NCBI RefSeq assembly: GCF_900113135.1 | Contig: NZ_FOOH01000007.1 | Span: 62,001 to 126,000, forward strand | DNA: 64,000 bases | Source of the DNA: Salegentibacter agarivorans | GTDB lineage: Bacteria; Bacteroidota; Bacteroidia; Flavobacteriales; Flavobacteriaceae | Direction of reading: 5' to 3' | In this document: positions 8,416 through 17,532 of the stretch, in pieces | How the letters are laid out: each line of letters starts with the position of its first letter | How positions within the stretch are numbered: position 1 is the first letter of the stretch | Made by a program: the position numbers and the translations under genes | The notes under the pieces: generated by a model | Databases searched by the model: none | Told to the model about the DNA's origin: nothing | The model's input: the letters and a program-made list of their open reading frames with translations, nothing else

Positions 8416-10131
8416 TTATTGATGAAGCAAAAAACTTGCATTCACCCATTGCCAGATGTGAAAACTACTATGCCGCTCTCCTTCTTTATATTTTAGCCAT
8501 TCCTTCTGCAATTCATCAAGATCAAACCAATCAGCATATTGGCTTTCCGCTATTCTGTTTAGTTGTGCTTCTACCCAAACACTTAATTCGTCACCAAGCC
8601 ATTCTCGTTGAGGTGTTTGCAAGGGACGTTTTGGTGCATAAGAAATCCCTAAAGGTACCAGTTCTTTTACGAGTTCACGTAACAGGTATTTATTTATACC
8701 CCCTTTAATCTTAAAATTTTCAGATTGAGCAAAGGCAAATTCTACTAATCGGTAATCAAGAAATGGCTCCCTGAGTTCGGTACTGGCAGCCATAGATATT
8801 CTATCATTGAATCTTAGGGCTCTTGGAATTTTTGTATAGAAGATGTCTCTATATTGTAGGTTTTGGAGTTGATTATCAAAAGGCTTAGGATAATTTGGTT
8901 TTTCGGCAAATTTCAATAATTCTTTACTAAAACAATTTATTTTAAAAGGAGAGAAATTCTTTTTTTGCCCCTGAATAGTATCAGAAGGACCTCCACCACG
9001 GTAATAATCGTATCCAGCCCATTGCTCATCCATCCCCTGACCATCCAGAAGTACCAACACATTATCCTGTCTTGACTGCCGGAATATTTTTGAATAAGCA
9101 ATCGTAGGAAATCCCCCAAATGGTTCATCCTGTATAGTGCTTATGGTTCTCGATAATTCTTTAACTTCATTAACATCAAGTCGAATTTTTGATAAAGGAT
9201 TTCCTGTTTTAGATATCATTTTTTTTACCCAGGGTAACTCATCATATCGTTCATCATCTGAATAGAATGTATACGCACTAATCTTTTCTTTCTCCTGATA
9301 TTGATTCACAAGAGCTAGTAAAAGGGAACTATCTAATCCTCCACTTATATTAAAACCAACTTCTACATCGGCTCTAAACCTTAACGAAATGCTGTCCTTT
9401 AAGAGGCTAAGATATTTCGCTTTGGCTTCTTCAATATTATTATAAACTTTAACTTTCTGAACATTCTCAACGAAGTCATACCATTGTTGAATTTTCAGCT
9501 CACCATTCTTAAAGCTTAGAAAATGCCCCGCCGGTAATTGGAAAATATGCTGATAAAAAGTTTCACTGGGAAGACCATATGATCCATACGCGAAGTAATT
9601 TGCCCATACTTTTAAGGATGGTTCATTGTTTCTGAGGATTCCGTTTATACTCTTGATCTCACTAGCGTAGAAAAATTCTTCCGCATTTTTGGAATAATAA
9701 AATGGCTTAACTCCAAACCTGTCACGGGCAGCAAATAAAGATTTTTCTTTTGTATCCCATATCGCAAAAGAAAACATCCCATTCAGTTTATTCAGAAAAT
9801 CTTGCCCAAATTTAATATAGGCAGCCATTAGAACTTCCGTATCAGACTCAGTTTTAAATTCGTAGAATGGTTTTAATTCTTCACGCAGTTCAAGGTAATT
9901 ATAAATTTCACCATTAAAACTTAATTGGTATCTACCTGAATTATCAGAAAATGGCTGATTTGAAGCATCGTTTAAGTCTATAATTGAAAGCCTGTTATGT
10001 CCAAGATAAGCAAAGCCAATATCATGAACTTTCCCCGTGTTATCCGGTCCACGATGCTTTTGTAATTCAAGCATTTGCTCCAGATCCCGTTGACGATCAA
10101 ATGGAGATATAATTCCAGCTATGCCGCACAT
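8416..10131 (-). CDS. asnB: AsnB-like glutamine-dependent amidotransferase
   Basis: 571 residues, a complete glutamine-hydrolysing asparagine synthetase type protein. Cys2 of MCGIAGI is the class II glutaminase nucleophile; KHRGPDNTG and GHNRLSIIDL are glutaminase motifs; SGGLDSS (residues 263-269) is the ATP-pyrophosphatase loop; DGQGMDEQWAGYDYY follows. Cellular asparagine synthesis is the textbook role. Inside a glycan locus such proteins are often thought to amidate a sugar carboxyl group, and the adjacent neuBCA genes supply an acidic sugar, so amidation of a nonulosonic or uronic acid is a fair inference. The ATG overlaps the neuA stop by one base. Confidence 0.88.
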   Translation of the reverse strand: MCGIAGIISPFDRQRDLEQMLELQKHRGPDNTGKVHDIGFAYLGHNRLSIIDLNDASNQPFSDNSGRYQLSFNGEIYNYLELREELKPFYEFKTESDTEVLMAAYIKFGQDFLNKLNGMFSFAIWDTKEKSLFAARDRFGVKPFYYSKNAEEFFYASEIKSINGILRNNEPSLKVWANYFAYGSYGLPSETFYQHIFQLPAGHFLSFKNGELKIQQWYDFVENVQKVKVYNNIEEAKAKYLSLLKDSISLRFRADVEVGFNISGGLDSSLLLALVNQYQEKEKISAYTFYSDDERYDELPWVKKMISKTGNPLSKIRLDVNEVKELSRTISTIQDEPFGGFPTIAYSKIFRQSRQDNVLVLLDGQGMDEQWAGYDYYRGGGPSDTIQGQKKNFSPFKINCFSKELLKFAEKPNYPKPFDNQLQNLQYRDIFYTKIPRALRFNDRISMAASTELREPFLDYRLVEFAFAQSENFKIKGGINKYLLRELVKELVPLGISYAPKRPLQTPQREWLGDELSVWVEAQLNRIAESQYADWFDLDELQKEWLKYKEGERHSSFHIWQWVNASFLLHQ

Positions 10132-10823
10132 TAAGACCTGCTTTTTAGTATACTTTCCGCTTTCATCCAGTCGGCTTCGGTATCAAGATTCACATAATCA
10201 GTATCTGAATTTTCAATAAATCCAATATTCTCTCCGTAAAGCGAATTTTCTTTGAGTATAATATCTGTTTTGACTAAATATATAGCCCCATCTCTATGAA
10301 ATGCCTTCGGCAATTCCTGCCGGCGTGAAATAATATTCTCCTCCCCCGTAGCGATTTGCAGTGCTCCATTCTGCTCTTCAAACACCCAATGCGGATTGAA
10401 TTCGTGAGGAACCTCCCGAACGCTTATAAGAGAATCATGATTTCCTGACTCAAATTCTTTGATAGCTTCATCTATTAAGCCTTTTTTTCTAAAAGGAGTT
10501 GTTGGCTGAAGGAGGCAAACAGCATCATAATCCTCATTGGCATTTTCAAAATATGACAAAGCGTGCTTTACAACATCAAGAGAGGGAGTATTATCTTCGG
10601 CAAGTTGAGAAGGCCTGGTAAAAGGCACCTCTATCCCATGCTGTTTTCCAGTATTTATAATCTTTTGAGAATCCGAACTTAAGATGCATCGAGTAAGCAG
10701 TTTTGAATCTAAAGCTGCCTCGATAGTATATCCTAAAAGTGGTTTTCCTGCCAGAACCTTTATATTCTTACCAGGAATTCCCTTGCTTCCGCCCCTGGCA
10801 GGTATAATTCCAAGAATCTTCAT
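10131..10823 (-). CDS. neuA: CMP-nonulosonate (acylneuraminate) cytidylyltransferase
   Basis: 230 residues, the usual length for bacterial single-domain CMP-sialate synthetases. LGIIPARGGSKGIPGKNIK is the CTP-binding N-terminal motif (RGGSKG), SSDSQKIINTG and VCLLQPTTPFR are further family motifs, and NLDTEADWMKAE closes the domain. It activates a nine-carbon acidic sugar as its CMP form. Whether the substrate is Neu5Ac, legionaminate or pseudaminate cannot be told here. It overlaps neuC and asnB by one base each. Confidence 0.92.
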   Translation of the reverse strand: MKILGIIPARGGSKGIPGKNIKVLAGKPLLGYTIEAALDSKLLTRCILSSDSQKIINTGKQHGIEVPFTRPSQLAEDNTPSLDVVKHALSYFENANEDYDAVCLLQPTTPFRKKGLIDEAIKEFESGNHDSLISVREVPHEFNPHWVFEEQNGALQIATGEENIISRRQELPKAFHRDGAIYLVKTDIILKENSLYGENIGFIENSDTDYVNLDTEADWMKAESILKSRS

Positions 10824-11980
10824 TAGTAATTTATTGTTTTACTAAAGCTGAGTTCTGAGCTTGCCAAAATCTCTGCTATTTTCTTTCCGGCTTCTCCGTT
10901 GCCATAAATCTGAGAGCCAGGGAATTTATTATAGTTAATAATCTCTTTCAGCGCATCATAAATTTCATCCCTTTGAGGCGAAACATCTCTTACGTTCTTC
11001 CCTCGTAACCTTCGGTTTTGTCTATTTCCAATATTTACTACCGGTAATCCCAGGTAGGAACATTCTCTTATCCCTGCACTTGAATTTCCAATTAAGGCAC
11101 TTGAATGCTTTAGGAGTCTCAGAAAATCCAATGGTTCCATATTTTTAAAAAAATGAATGCTTTTTGGCTTAACCATTTCCCTGAAAGTTCTAATTCCATT
11201 AGAGGTGCCATCGGAACCGGCATCAACATTTGGCCAAAACCAAAAAACAGGATAGTTTAATTTATTAATAGCTTCAAGGGTCTCAGTAATATGCTCTCGG
11301 GATTTTTGATACTCGGTAGTTACCGGATGCTGCATTACCACGGCGTAGCCATCTTTCCAATTGAGTTCTTCTCCTACACCGCCGTATTTTTCAATTGGAT
11401 CAAAATTCAGTGTCTGTTCAGCACAAATCTCTTTCACTAAATCTATGGAAGGACAACCAGTATTAATAACTTTTTCCGGGTTCTCACCCAATTTGATTAC
11501 CCTGGCCCTGGCATCATCACTTGAAACTAAATGCAGATCAGCTAGTTTGGTATTAGCATGTCTTACTTTCTCGTCTATACTGCCGGTAACTTCGCCGCCC
11601 TGGATATGAACCAGGGGAATATTCTGATAAGCGGCAGCAATGGAAGTAGCAATGGTCTCAAACCTATCGGCTATAGTCACCACCGCATCAGGCTGAAGAT
11701 TATAGAATACATTTGTTAGCTCCATCACACCTATCCCGGTAGTTTTCGCCATTGTTGTAGGATTTTCCCCCTCAAGGACCATAAAGACTTTGGCACTTGC
11801 TTTAAAACCGTCTTTTTCAATAAAATCTGCAGCATTCCCATATCTATCTAATAATGCAGAACCTGCTAAAACAAGCTGAAGTTCCAAAGATGGATGTGCG
11901 TTAATTGCAGTAAGTGCAGACTTTATTCGACTATAAGATGGACGGGCGGTAACTACTACACAAATTTTTCGTTTTGGCAT
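10823..11980 (-). CDS. neuC: Hydrolysing UDP-sugar 2-epimerase (NeuC type)
   Basis: 385 residues. The protein has VVTARPSYSRIKSAL, TIADRFETIATSIAAAY, LVHIQGGEVTGSIDEKVRH and SALIGNSSAGIRECSYLGLPVVNIG, the motif set of the hydrolysing epimerases that release ManNAc (or a diacetylated analogue) from UDP-GlcNAc (or UDP-bacillosamine). This feeds NeuB. It starts 217 bases downstream of neuB, on the far side of a palindromic repeat, and is tightly coupled to neuA. The GlcNAc-specific and legionaminate-pathway variants cannot be separated by eye. Confidence 0.9.
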   Translation of the reverse strand: MPKRKICVVVTARPSYSRIKSALTAINAHPSLELQLVLAGSALLDRYGNAADFIEKDGFKASAKVFMVLEGENPTTMAKTTGIGVMELTNVFYNLQPDAVVTIADRFETIATSIAAAYQNIPLVHIQGGEVTGSIDEKVRHANTKLADLHLVSSDDARARVIKLGENPEKVINTGCPSIDLVKEICAEQTLNFDPIEKYGGVGEELNWKDGYAVVMQHPVTTEYQKSREHITETLEAINKLNYPVFWFWPNVDAGSDGTSNGIRTFREMVKPKSIHFFKNMEPLDFLRLLKHSSALIGNSSAGIRECSYLGLPVVNIGNRQNRRLRGKNVRDVSPQRDEIYDALKEIINYNKFPGSQIYGNGEAGKKIAEILASSELSFSKTINY

Positions 11981-12069
11981 TTTAGTTCTCAGTTAGTTTT
12001 GCTAAAGTAGGAAATTTGTTTATGAACGTCATTGGAAGTGATGTATCTCAGAAACCCTCCATGCGAAGA

Positions 12070-12177
12070 CGTCATTGCGAGCGAAGCGAAGCAATCCGTT
12101 GCAGTTTAGTCACGATCGTGTTAGGAGAAAACTTACAGCAGATTGCCACGTCCACCAGCGGTGGACTCGCAATGACG
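12070..12177. repeat. Palindromic intergenic repeat (R3) between neuB and neuC
   Basis: A 108-bp element opens with CGTCATTGCGAGCGAAGCG and closes with ACTCGCAATGACG, giving imperfect terminal inverted repeats; inside, GAAGCAATC is answered by GATTGCCACG and CCACCAGCGGTGG is a smaller palindrome. A degenerate copy lies at 31483-31575. Elements of this kind are common between genes in Bacteroidota genomes. Placed inside an operon, its transcript could fold into a long hairpin and attenuate neuC-neuA-asnB relative to neuB. Confidence 0.75.
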
Positions 12178-12196
12178 GTTCGCATAATAAAATATT

Positions 12197-13192
12197 TTAT
12201 TTCAAATCCTCCTCTTGTAAAAAATCCCACTGCTTTAAGTCCTGTTTAATCTTCTTACCAATCACCTTCTCAAATTCGGAAGCAGGAATTCCAAAACCTT
12301 TAGGTTTTTTTGCTTCCAGATTATCAAATTGGATAACCTGGCCATCTTTTATATCTTTATTTACCGCCAAAGACTTTTCAAAAATATTTTTTAAAGCAGT
12401 GAATTTTGAATTATCAGTTTTATCCACAGGATTATTTCTTGCCTTTTCAATATTTCTTACAGCATTTACTAAAGTAGTGATTTCCTCTATTTCCAGAGAA
12501 GAAGTCGCATCGGGACCAAAACTCTTTCTGGAGAAAACAGCATGAAATTCTAAAATCTCTGCACCCAAAGCAGCAGCTGCAATACAGGTTTCTACTTTCG
12601 CAGAATGATCTGAATAGCCTATAGATACATTATACCTTTCCTTCAATTCCGCTATAACATTCAACCCGTATTCCTCAGGTTTTGTTGGATATGCAGTGGT
12701 GCATTGTAAAATAGAATAAGCGACTTTTTTTTCTTTTAAGAACTTTACAGTATCATCCAGCTCATTAAAGGAGCTCATTCCAGAAGATAGAATTACTGGT
12801 TTTCCCGTATCGGCAATTTTTTGAAGCAATAAAAAATTATTTACTTCCCCAGAACCTATTTTATATTGGTTTACACCTAATCTCTCTAAAAGATCCACCG
12901 CCTCATTACTGAAAGGTGATGCTAGAAATTCCACCTTATTTTTATCACATTCATTTTTTAAAAGTCTCCAGTCTTCTTCTGTGAAACTCATCCGCTTCCA
13001 GTAATCGAACCTTGTTTTATCCTGCTGAGAAAACTTAACCCGAAACGGTTCAAATTCACTACTTTCTGCTTCTGCTATATGAACCTGAAATTTAACGGCA
13101 TCTACCCCCGTTTCAGCGAGTGCTCTGATATAACTTAATGCTATACCCAGACTGCCTTCATGCGCCTGACCAATTTCTGCAATAATTTTCAT
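12197..13192 (-). CDS. neuB: Nonulosonic acid synthase (NeuB type)
   Basis: 331 residues with the two-domain plan of sialic acid synthases. The TIM-barrel part has IIAEIGQAHEGSLGIAL, VDAVKFQVHIAEAES, EFLASPFSNEAVDLL, QYKIGSGEVNN, ILSSGMSS, LQCTTAYPT and IGYSDHS; the C-terminal 60 residues (SLAVNKDIKDGQVIQFDNLEAKKP) form the antifreeze-like SAF domain. It condenses PEP with ManNAc or a related hexosamine. The gene follows a GT2 after 9 bases and precedes repeat R3 and neuC. Confidence 0.92.
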   Translation of the reverse strand: MKIIAEIGQAHEGSLGIALSYIRALAETGVDAVKFQVHIAEAESSEFEPFRVKFSQQDKTRFDYWKRMSFTEEDWRLLKNECDKNKVEFLASPFSNEAVDLLERLGVNQYKIGSGEVNNFLLLQKIADTGKPVILSSGMSSFNELDDTVKFLKEKKVAYSILQCTTAYPTKPEEYGLNVIAELKERYNVSIGYSDHSAKVETCIAAAALGAEILEFHAVFSRKSFGPDATSSLEIEEITTLVNAVRNIEKARNNPVDKTDNSKFTALKNIFEKSLAVNKDIKDGQVIQFDNLEAKKPKGFGIPASEFEKVIGKKIKQDLKQWDFLQEEDLK

Positions 13193-13201
13193 AATTAAAA
13201 T

Positions 13202-14125
13202 TTAATTTTTTCCATTTCCAATATAATTTCCTATTGGCTTCCAATAAATTTTAGCAGGTGGTAAATCTATCCATTTTTTTAACTGATTTTTTGAAAGGGA
13301 GTTTCTTGAGAACTTTATAAGTTTATAATTTTCAAATATAGACCATAAGGCCCTTAATGTTAAGTTGAAAATTTTCCACGATTTATATTGTACAGCTTTT
13401 TTTAGCTGCATTATAAGTGAATAAAATATTTTTTTAACCATAAATAATTTTGGAAAGAAAATTAAATAATTAAACCAATCTGCTCTCAGAGCCAACATTT
13501 GCCTAACGTAATAATCTTTATTATTTACTCGAGCTTTATTATCAACTCGATGATGTACTAAAACTGATGGTAAATAATGTACTTCCCAATCTTTTTGGAC
13601 TAACTGAAATGATGCAAATGCCTCCTCACCATAAAATTTATACCAACTGGGATAGTTGGGAATATCATTCCACGCTTTCATATTCCAAACATGGCCACAT
13701 CCGACGAAACTTTTAACAATGGATGAATTTTCATTTGATTGAATCGATGTAGGTACGGTCAAACCCCAAAAAATTCTAAAACTGATTACTGCACAACGAT
13801 TGTTATATTGAAAATGCTCCTTAATTTTACCTAAAGGATCAATACTTAAGAAATTCGAATCATCATCAAGTGAAATGGCAAAAGTTGAATTTACTTTGCT
13901 CAATAAAAAGTTTCGAGAATAAATTAATCCCCTGTTATTGTCATTTCTATATACCTCAATATTTTGATAATTAATTTTTAACCAGTCATAGGTCCCATCG
14001 GTGGAAGCATCATCACAAATCAAAATATTAGTTTCACTTAAAATAATATCGGATAGTGAACTCAGAGTAATTTTTAATTCTTGCAATCTATTATAAGTAG
14101 TAATTAAAATACTAAAATCTTTCAT
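13202..14125 (-). CDS. Family 2 glycosyltransferase
   Basis: 307 residues. FSILITTYNRLQELKITLSSL and LICDDASTDGTYDWL form the GT2 nucleotide-binding part, and STFAISLDDDSNFL is the metal-binding region. HVWNMKAWNDIPNYPSWYKFYGEEAFASFQL supplies the EE catalytic-base region. The C-terminal 70 residues are basic and hydrophobic and could associate with the membrane. Acceptor and donor unknown; a nonulosonic transferase would be plausible from position only. Confidence 0.85.
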   Translation of the reverse strand: MKDFSILITTYNRLQELKITLSSLSDIILSETNILICDDASTDGTYDWLKINYQNIEVYRNDNNRGLIYSRNFLLSKVNSTFAISLDDDSNFLSIDPLGKIKEHFQYNNRCAVISFRIFWGLTVPTSIQSNENSSIVKSFVGCGHVWNMKAWNDIPNYPSWYKFYGEEAFASFQLVQKDWEVHYLPSVLVHHRVDNKARVNNKDYYVRQMLALRADWFNYLIFFPKLFMVKKIFYSLIMQLKKAVQYKSWKIFNLTLRALWSIFENYKLIKFSRNSLSKNQLKKWIDLPPAKIYWKPIGNYIGNGKN

Positions 14126-15378
14126 TATAGTATTATTTTATTCAGCTTATCCCTTAAATAAGCTGAAGACATATAATAAGATAAGTGTTCATATTCTTTA
14201 TTTTGTACACTATAATTTTTCCAAATTGAGTAAAGGCTACTTATTAAACTCTCTATTTGTTGAACATCATCTATTTCTGCCCACCATTTATAATCTTGAC
14301 CTAACAATCTTCTTACTTCACTTTTTGCGGGACCTAATATCATTATAGGATTTCCTGATTTTATGCAATGAGGAAATTTTCCGGGCAAGAATGGGCTAAG
14401 TTTCGCTTTAGATTCTAAAATTATATTTACGCTAGCAGATTTCTGCATGGTAAGTACGGTTGAGTAGTTTACAACTCCATTACTAATGTATAATTCTAAT
14501 ATATTAGATGTTAATATATCTAATTCTTTTTTATGATAAGAAGAACTCCCAATCAACAACAAACGAGCATCTTTTTCAGCTTCAGGATTTTTTTTAAGAA
14601 ATTTTAAAAATCCATTGATCAAAGCAAAAGGTGGTCTTTGCTTCATCAAATTACCGGCATGCAATAAATTGAATTTTGAAGGATCGAAATAATCTGGTAA
14701 CATTGATAATTCATCAGTTTTCTTTAATTGATGTGGAATAATTACACCTTTATTTTTGAACATGCTATAATAACTTTCCATCCATTGTTGCAAATACAAA
14801 CTTGGATATGCAGCCCATCTACACTTTGCAGCTAAGTCTTTAAAAAAATCTATTTTTTTAAGATATCCAGGCTCATCCCAATTATAGGGTTCTGGATATA
14901 AATGAAACGGATAAGGATCGTGAATATAAGCCATCCATTTGGAATGGAATTTTGGCAATTTTAAGATGGCATAATGAGGTCTAAAACTAGCTCCTTTACT
15001 TAAAGTTAGAATCAGATTATAGTCCTGAACATTCTCCATTTTCAAAGCTTTACCAATACTTCTAGTATCGTTAAAGAAGGTAAAAGAAAACCCAAAAATA
15101 GGCTCCAAACGCTTGGCTAAATTAAGATTTGAGTTATGTTGGATCTTCCTTTGTAACCTACTCAAAAAATAATTAGATCCATATTTAATCTCTTTTATGT
15201 TTATACATTCTATAGCATTAAGTTGAATTTCTTTTCTACTGTAATGATATACTTTTAGTTCATACCCGGCTTCCTTTAAATTCTCAATAAGAGCTACATT
15301 AGCTTTAGATCCACTGCTATCTTCTACATTAATAGATTCTGCAATAATTAATATTTTCTTATTGGTTTGAGGGATCAA
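14125..15378 (-). CDS. GT4-like glycosyltransferase
   Basis: 417 residues with GT-B character: KKILIIAESINVEDSSGSKANVALI at the N-terminus, AYIHDPYPFHLYPEPYNWD in the middle, FNLLHAGNLMKQRPPFALINGF at the start of the donor domain, and LSPFLPGKFPHCIKSGNPIMILGP as the donor-site region. The E-x7-E motif is not clear, so the family is a fold-level guess. It is probably the first gene of the 15378-to-8416 block, since it follows a 121-base gap. Confidence 0.7.
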   Translation of the reverse strand: MIPQTNKKILIIAESINVEDSSGSKANVALIENLKEAGYELKVYHYSRKEIQLNAIECINIKEIKYGSNYFLSRLQRKIQHNSNLNLAKRLEPIFGFSFTFFNDTRSIGKALKMENVQDYNLILTLSKGASFRPHYAILKLPKFHSKWMAYIHDPYPFHLYPEPYNWDEPGYLKKIDFFKDLAAKCRWAAYPSLYLQQWMESYYSMFKNKGVIIPHQLKKTDELSMLPDYFDPSKFNLLHAGNLMKQRPPFALINGFLKFLKKNPEAEKDARLLLIGSSSYHKKELDILTSNILELYISNGVVNYSTVLTMQKSASVNIILESKAKLSPFLPGKFPHCIKSGNPIMILGPAKSEVRRLLGQDYKWWAEIDDVQQIESLISSLYSIWKNYSVQNKEYEHLSYYMSSAYLRDKLNKIIL

Positions 15379-15499
15379 GGATTCTACTTTTGGTTAAAGA
15401 TAGGTATTTGGATATATTTTTATTTGAGAATATAATAACTATCCCTTTTTAAATATTCAGTATAATAGGAGACTCAACTTGTCACAATCTAATGTATGA
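15379..15499. other. 121-base AT-rich gap between two polysaccharide gene blocks
   Basis: No gene or convincing terminator is visible. On the minus strand TATCTTTA near 15395-15402 matches seven of eight positions of the -7 consensus and could start transcription of the 14125-15378 gene. All neighbouring junctions in the locus overlap or nearly touch, so this gap probably marks a transcription-unit boundary. Confidence 0.3.
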
Positions 15500-16603
15500 T
15501 TATTCTAAATTTATTAAAAATTCTACAATGCGTGTTGCTGCTTTTCCATCACCATAAGGATTAGGAATTGATGATAACACTACAGGATCGTCTAAAATAC
15601 TCATTACTTTATCTATAATTTTATTCTTATTTGTTCCTGTTAAATAGCAAAACCCCGCCTCTACAGCTTCTATACGCTCTGTATACTCTCGGGTTACCAC
15701 AACCTTTTTTTTAAAACTCGGAGCTTCTTCTTGAATACCTCCAGAATCTGAGATTATCATATAACACTGTTCCATCAACCAAATCATAGCAGGATAAGAA
15801 ACCGGAGGAACCAAATGAATGTTGGAACTACCACCAAGCAAGTTCATTACCGGTTCTTTAATTTGAGGGTTTAGATGCAGAGGATAGATTATTTCCACAT
15901 CTTCTCTTTTAGATATCTCTAAAAGCGCTTTACATATGTTCAATATCCCATCTCCAAAACTTTCTCTTCTATGTCCGGTTATTAAAATAAGCTTCTTGGT
16001 TTGATCTAAATGAGATCTAAGTTCTTTAATTTCATTAAAATTTAAATCCCTTCCAAGTAGTTCTTGCGTCCAAAAAAGTGCATCTACTACGGTATTACCC
16101 GTGCAGATAATAGATTTATCATTGACTCCTTCCTGTTTTAAATTTTCAGTAGCATTTTGGGTTGGAGTAAAATGATAATCGGCAATCTTACTTATAATTT
16201 GTCGATTACCTTCTTCAGGAAATGGCGATCTCTTATTATAAGTTCTTAATCCCGCCTCTACATGTGCAACCGAGATCGATCTATGGAAAGCTGCAAGCGC
16301 AATTATAGAAGCACTGGTAGTGTCTCCTTGTACAAGTACAACATCTGGTAAATAATTATCGAATATTGGATCTATTGCATTTAAAACAGCAGCACTAAGG
16401 GTATTCAAACTTTGTTTTGGTGTCATTAGATCCAGATCAAAATCGGGAACAATTTGAAAGAAATCTAAAACCTGATCCAGCATTTCCCTATGTTGAGCGG
16501 TAACACATACCTTATAATCTAATCCTCGAAATTGGAGTTCCTTAATAATTGGAACCATTTTTATAGCTTCTGGACGAGTACCGAAACAAAGAAGTATTTT
16601 CAA
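15500..16603 (-). CDS. wecB: UDP-N-acetylglucosamine 2-epimerase, non-hydrolysing
   Basis: 367 residues, full length for WecB/MnaA. ILLCFGTRPEAIKMVPII, QGDTTSASIIALAAFH, VAHVEAGLRTYNKRSPFPEEGNRQII, GNTVVDALFW, ITGHRRESFGDG and SDSGGIQEEAP are the family motifs. It interconverts UDP-GlcNAc and UDP-ManNAc, making a donor for one of the neighbouring glycosyltransferases. Its start overlaps the upstream GT2 stop by four bases. It is distinct from the hydrolysing NeuC at 10823-11980. Confidence 0.95.
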   Translation of the reverse strand: MKILLCFGTRPEAIKMVPIIKELQFRGLDYKVCVTAQHREMLDQVLDFFQIVPDFDLDLMTPKQSLNTLSAAVLNAIDPIFDNYLPDVVLVQGDTTSASIIALAAFHRSISVAHVEAGLRTYNKRSPFPEEGNRQIISKIADYHFTPTQNATENLKQEGVNDKSIICTGNTVVDALFWTQELLGRDLNFNEIKELRSHLDQTKKLILITGHRRESFGDGILNICKALLEISKREDVEIIYPLHLNPQIKEPVMNLLGGSSNIHLVPPVSYPAMIWLMEQCYMIISDSGGIQEEAPSFKKKVVVTREYTERIEAVEAGFCYLTGTNKNKIIDKVMSILDDPVVLSSIPNPYGDGKAATRIVEFLINLE

Positions 16604-17532
16604 AATTTAAGTATTTTCCCCTTCATATAAAAAATTGGTCTTAGAATGGGATACATTTTAAAACCAAAAATATATTTTATTTTTTCCAATTCTCCAGTGT
16701 TGGTTGCATTTAATATATTTTTGATGATAATAATAGAATTTAATCGAAAACCTAGCCTAATAAAGAAATGTTTCAAAGTATGATTTAAAAGGTTTTTGCT
16801 TTTCAAATTAGTTATGGTTAGTAAAATTGCTTTTATATAGGAATCAATCCTAATTTTCTTCTTATTCCCAAATTCTCCTGTATTAGAGTGTAGATGCTTT
16901 CTTCCAAAAAACAATATTTTTTCAATATTAACCCCTATTTTACCTTCAGAAAGAATACGAGCGTAAAGTTCCCACTCTTCAGCATACATTAAATCTTCAT
17001 TGAAACGATGTGTTTGAAAACAGTCTTTTCTCCATAAAACTTGACACGAATTAAGAGGAACAGCACCTGTAACAATTTGATCAAGGTTTTTAATAGTCAA
17101 AATACTTAGTAAATAATCAATAGAGTAATTAAAATCATAAATAAATTCACCTTTAAAAACAGTTCGGAGATATCTGCAGTAATCCACAGAATTTTTCTCT
17201 AATTCATGAACGCTTAATTCTAATAGTAATGGATGGGTAATGTCATCGTCATCAAAAAAAATCACATAATCTCCTTTAGCAATTTCTAATCCCTGATTAC
17301 GACAGCCAGGCAACCCCTTCTTATGAGAAGTAGATCTTTTGTAATATTTTATTCGAGCATCCTTTCTAATGAAATCTTGAATTAGTTCAAAGGTGCCATC
17401 AGCACTTCCATCATCAATTATCAAAAGTTCCCAATTGGAAAATGACTGTTGTTGGATACTTTTTAAAGTCTCTTCTAAGAAATGCGCTCTATTATAAGTA
17501 GCCATAATTATGGATACTAAAGAATTTTTCAA
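16600..17532 (-). CDS. Family 2 glycosyltransferase (array member 1)
   Basis: 310 residues. SLVSIIMATYNRAHFLEETLKSI, LLIIDDGSADGTFEL and YVIFFDDDDITHPLL are the GT2 N-terminus, DDGS motif and DxD motif; CRNQGLEIAKGDY is the helix before the DxD; MYAEEWELYARIL gives the EW catalytic-base motif. The lysine-rich C-terminal ~80 residues are a probable membrane-proximal tail. It overlaps both neighbours by four bases and lies at the downstream end of a run of eight GT2 genes. Confidence 0.9.
   Translation of the reverse strand: MKNSLVSIIMATYNRAHFLEETLKSIQQQSFSNWELLIIDDGSADGTFELIQDFIRKDARIKYYKRSTSHKKGLPGCRNQGLEIAKGDYVIFFDDDDITHPLLLELSVHELEKNSVDYCRYLRTVFKGEFIYDFNYSIDYLLSILTIKNLDQIVTGAVPLNSCQVLWRKDCFQTHRFNEDLMYAEEWELYARILSEGKIGVNIEKILFFGRKHLHSNTGEFGNKKKIRIDSYIKAILLTITNLKSKNLLNHTLKHFFIRLGFRLNSIIIIKNILNATNTGELEKIKYIFGFKMYPILRPIFYMKGKILKF

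Noticed and set aside
12075-12545. 156-residue plus-strand frame opposite neuB
   Set aside because: It starts inside the R3 repeat and runs antisense to a clear NeuB; no recognisable protein features.
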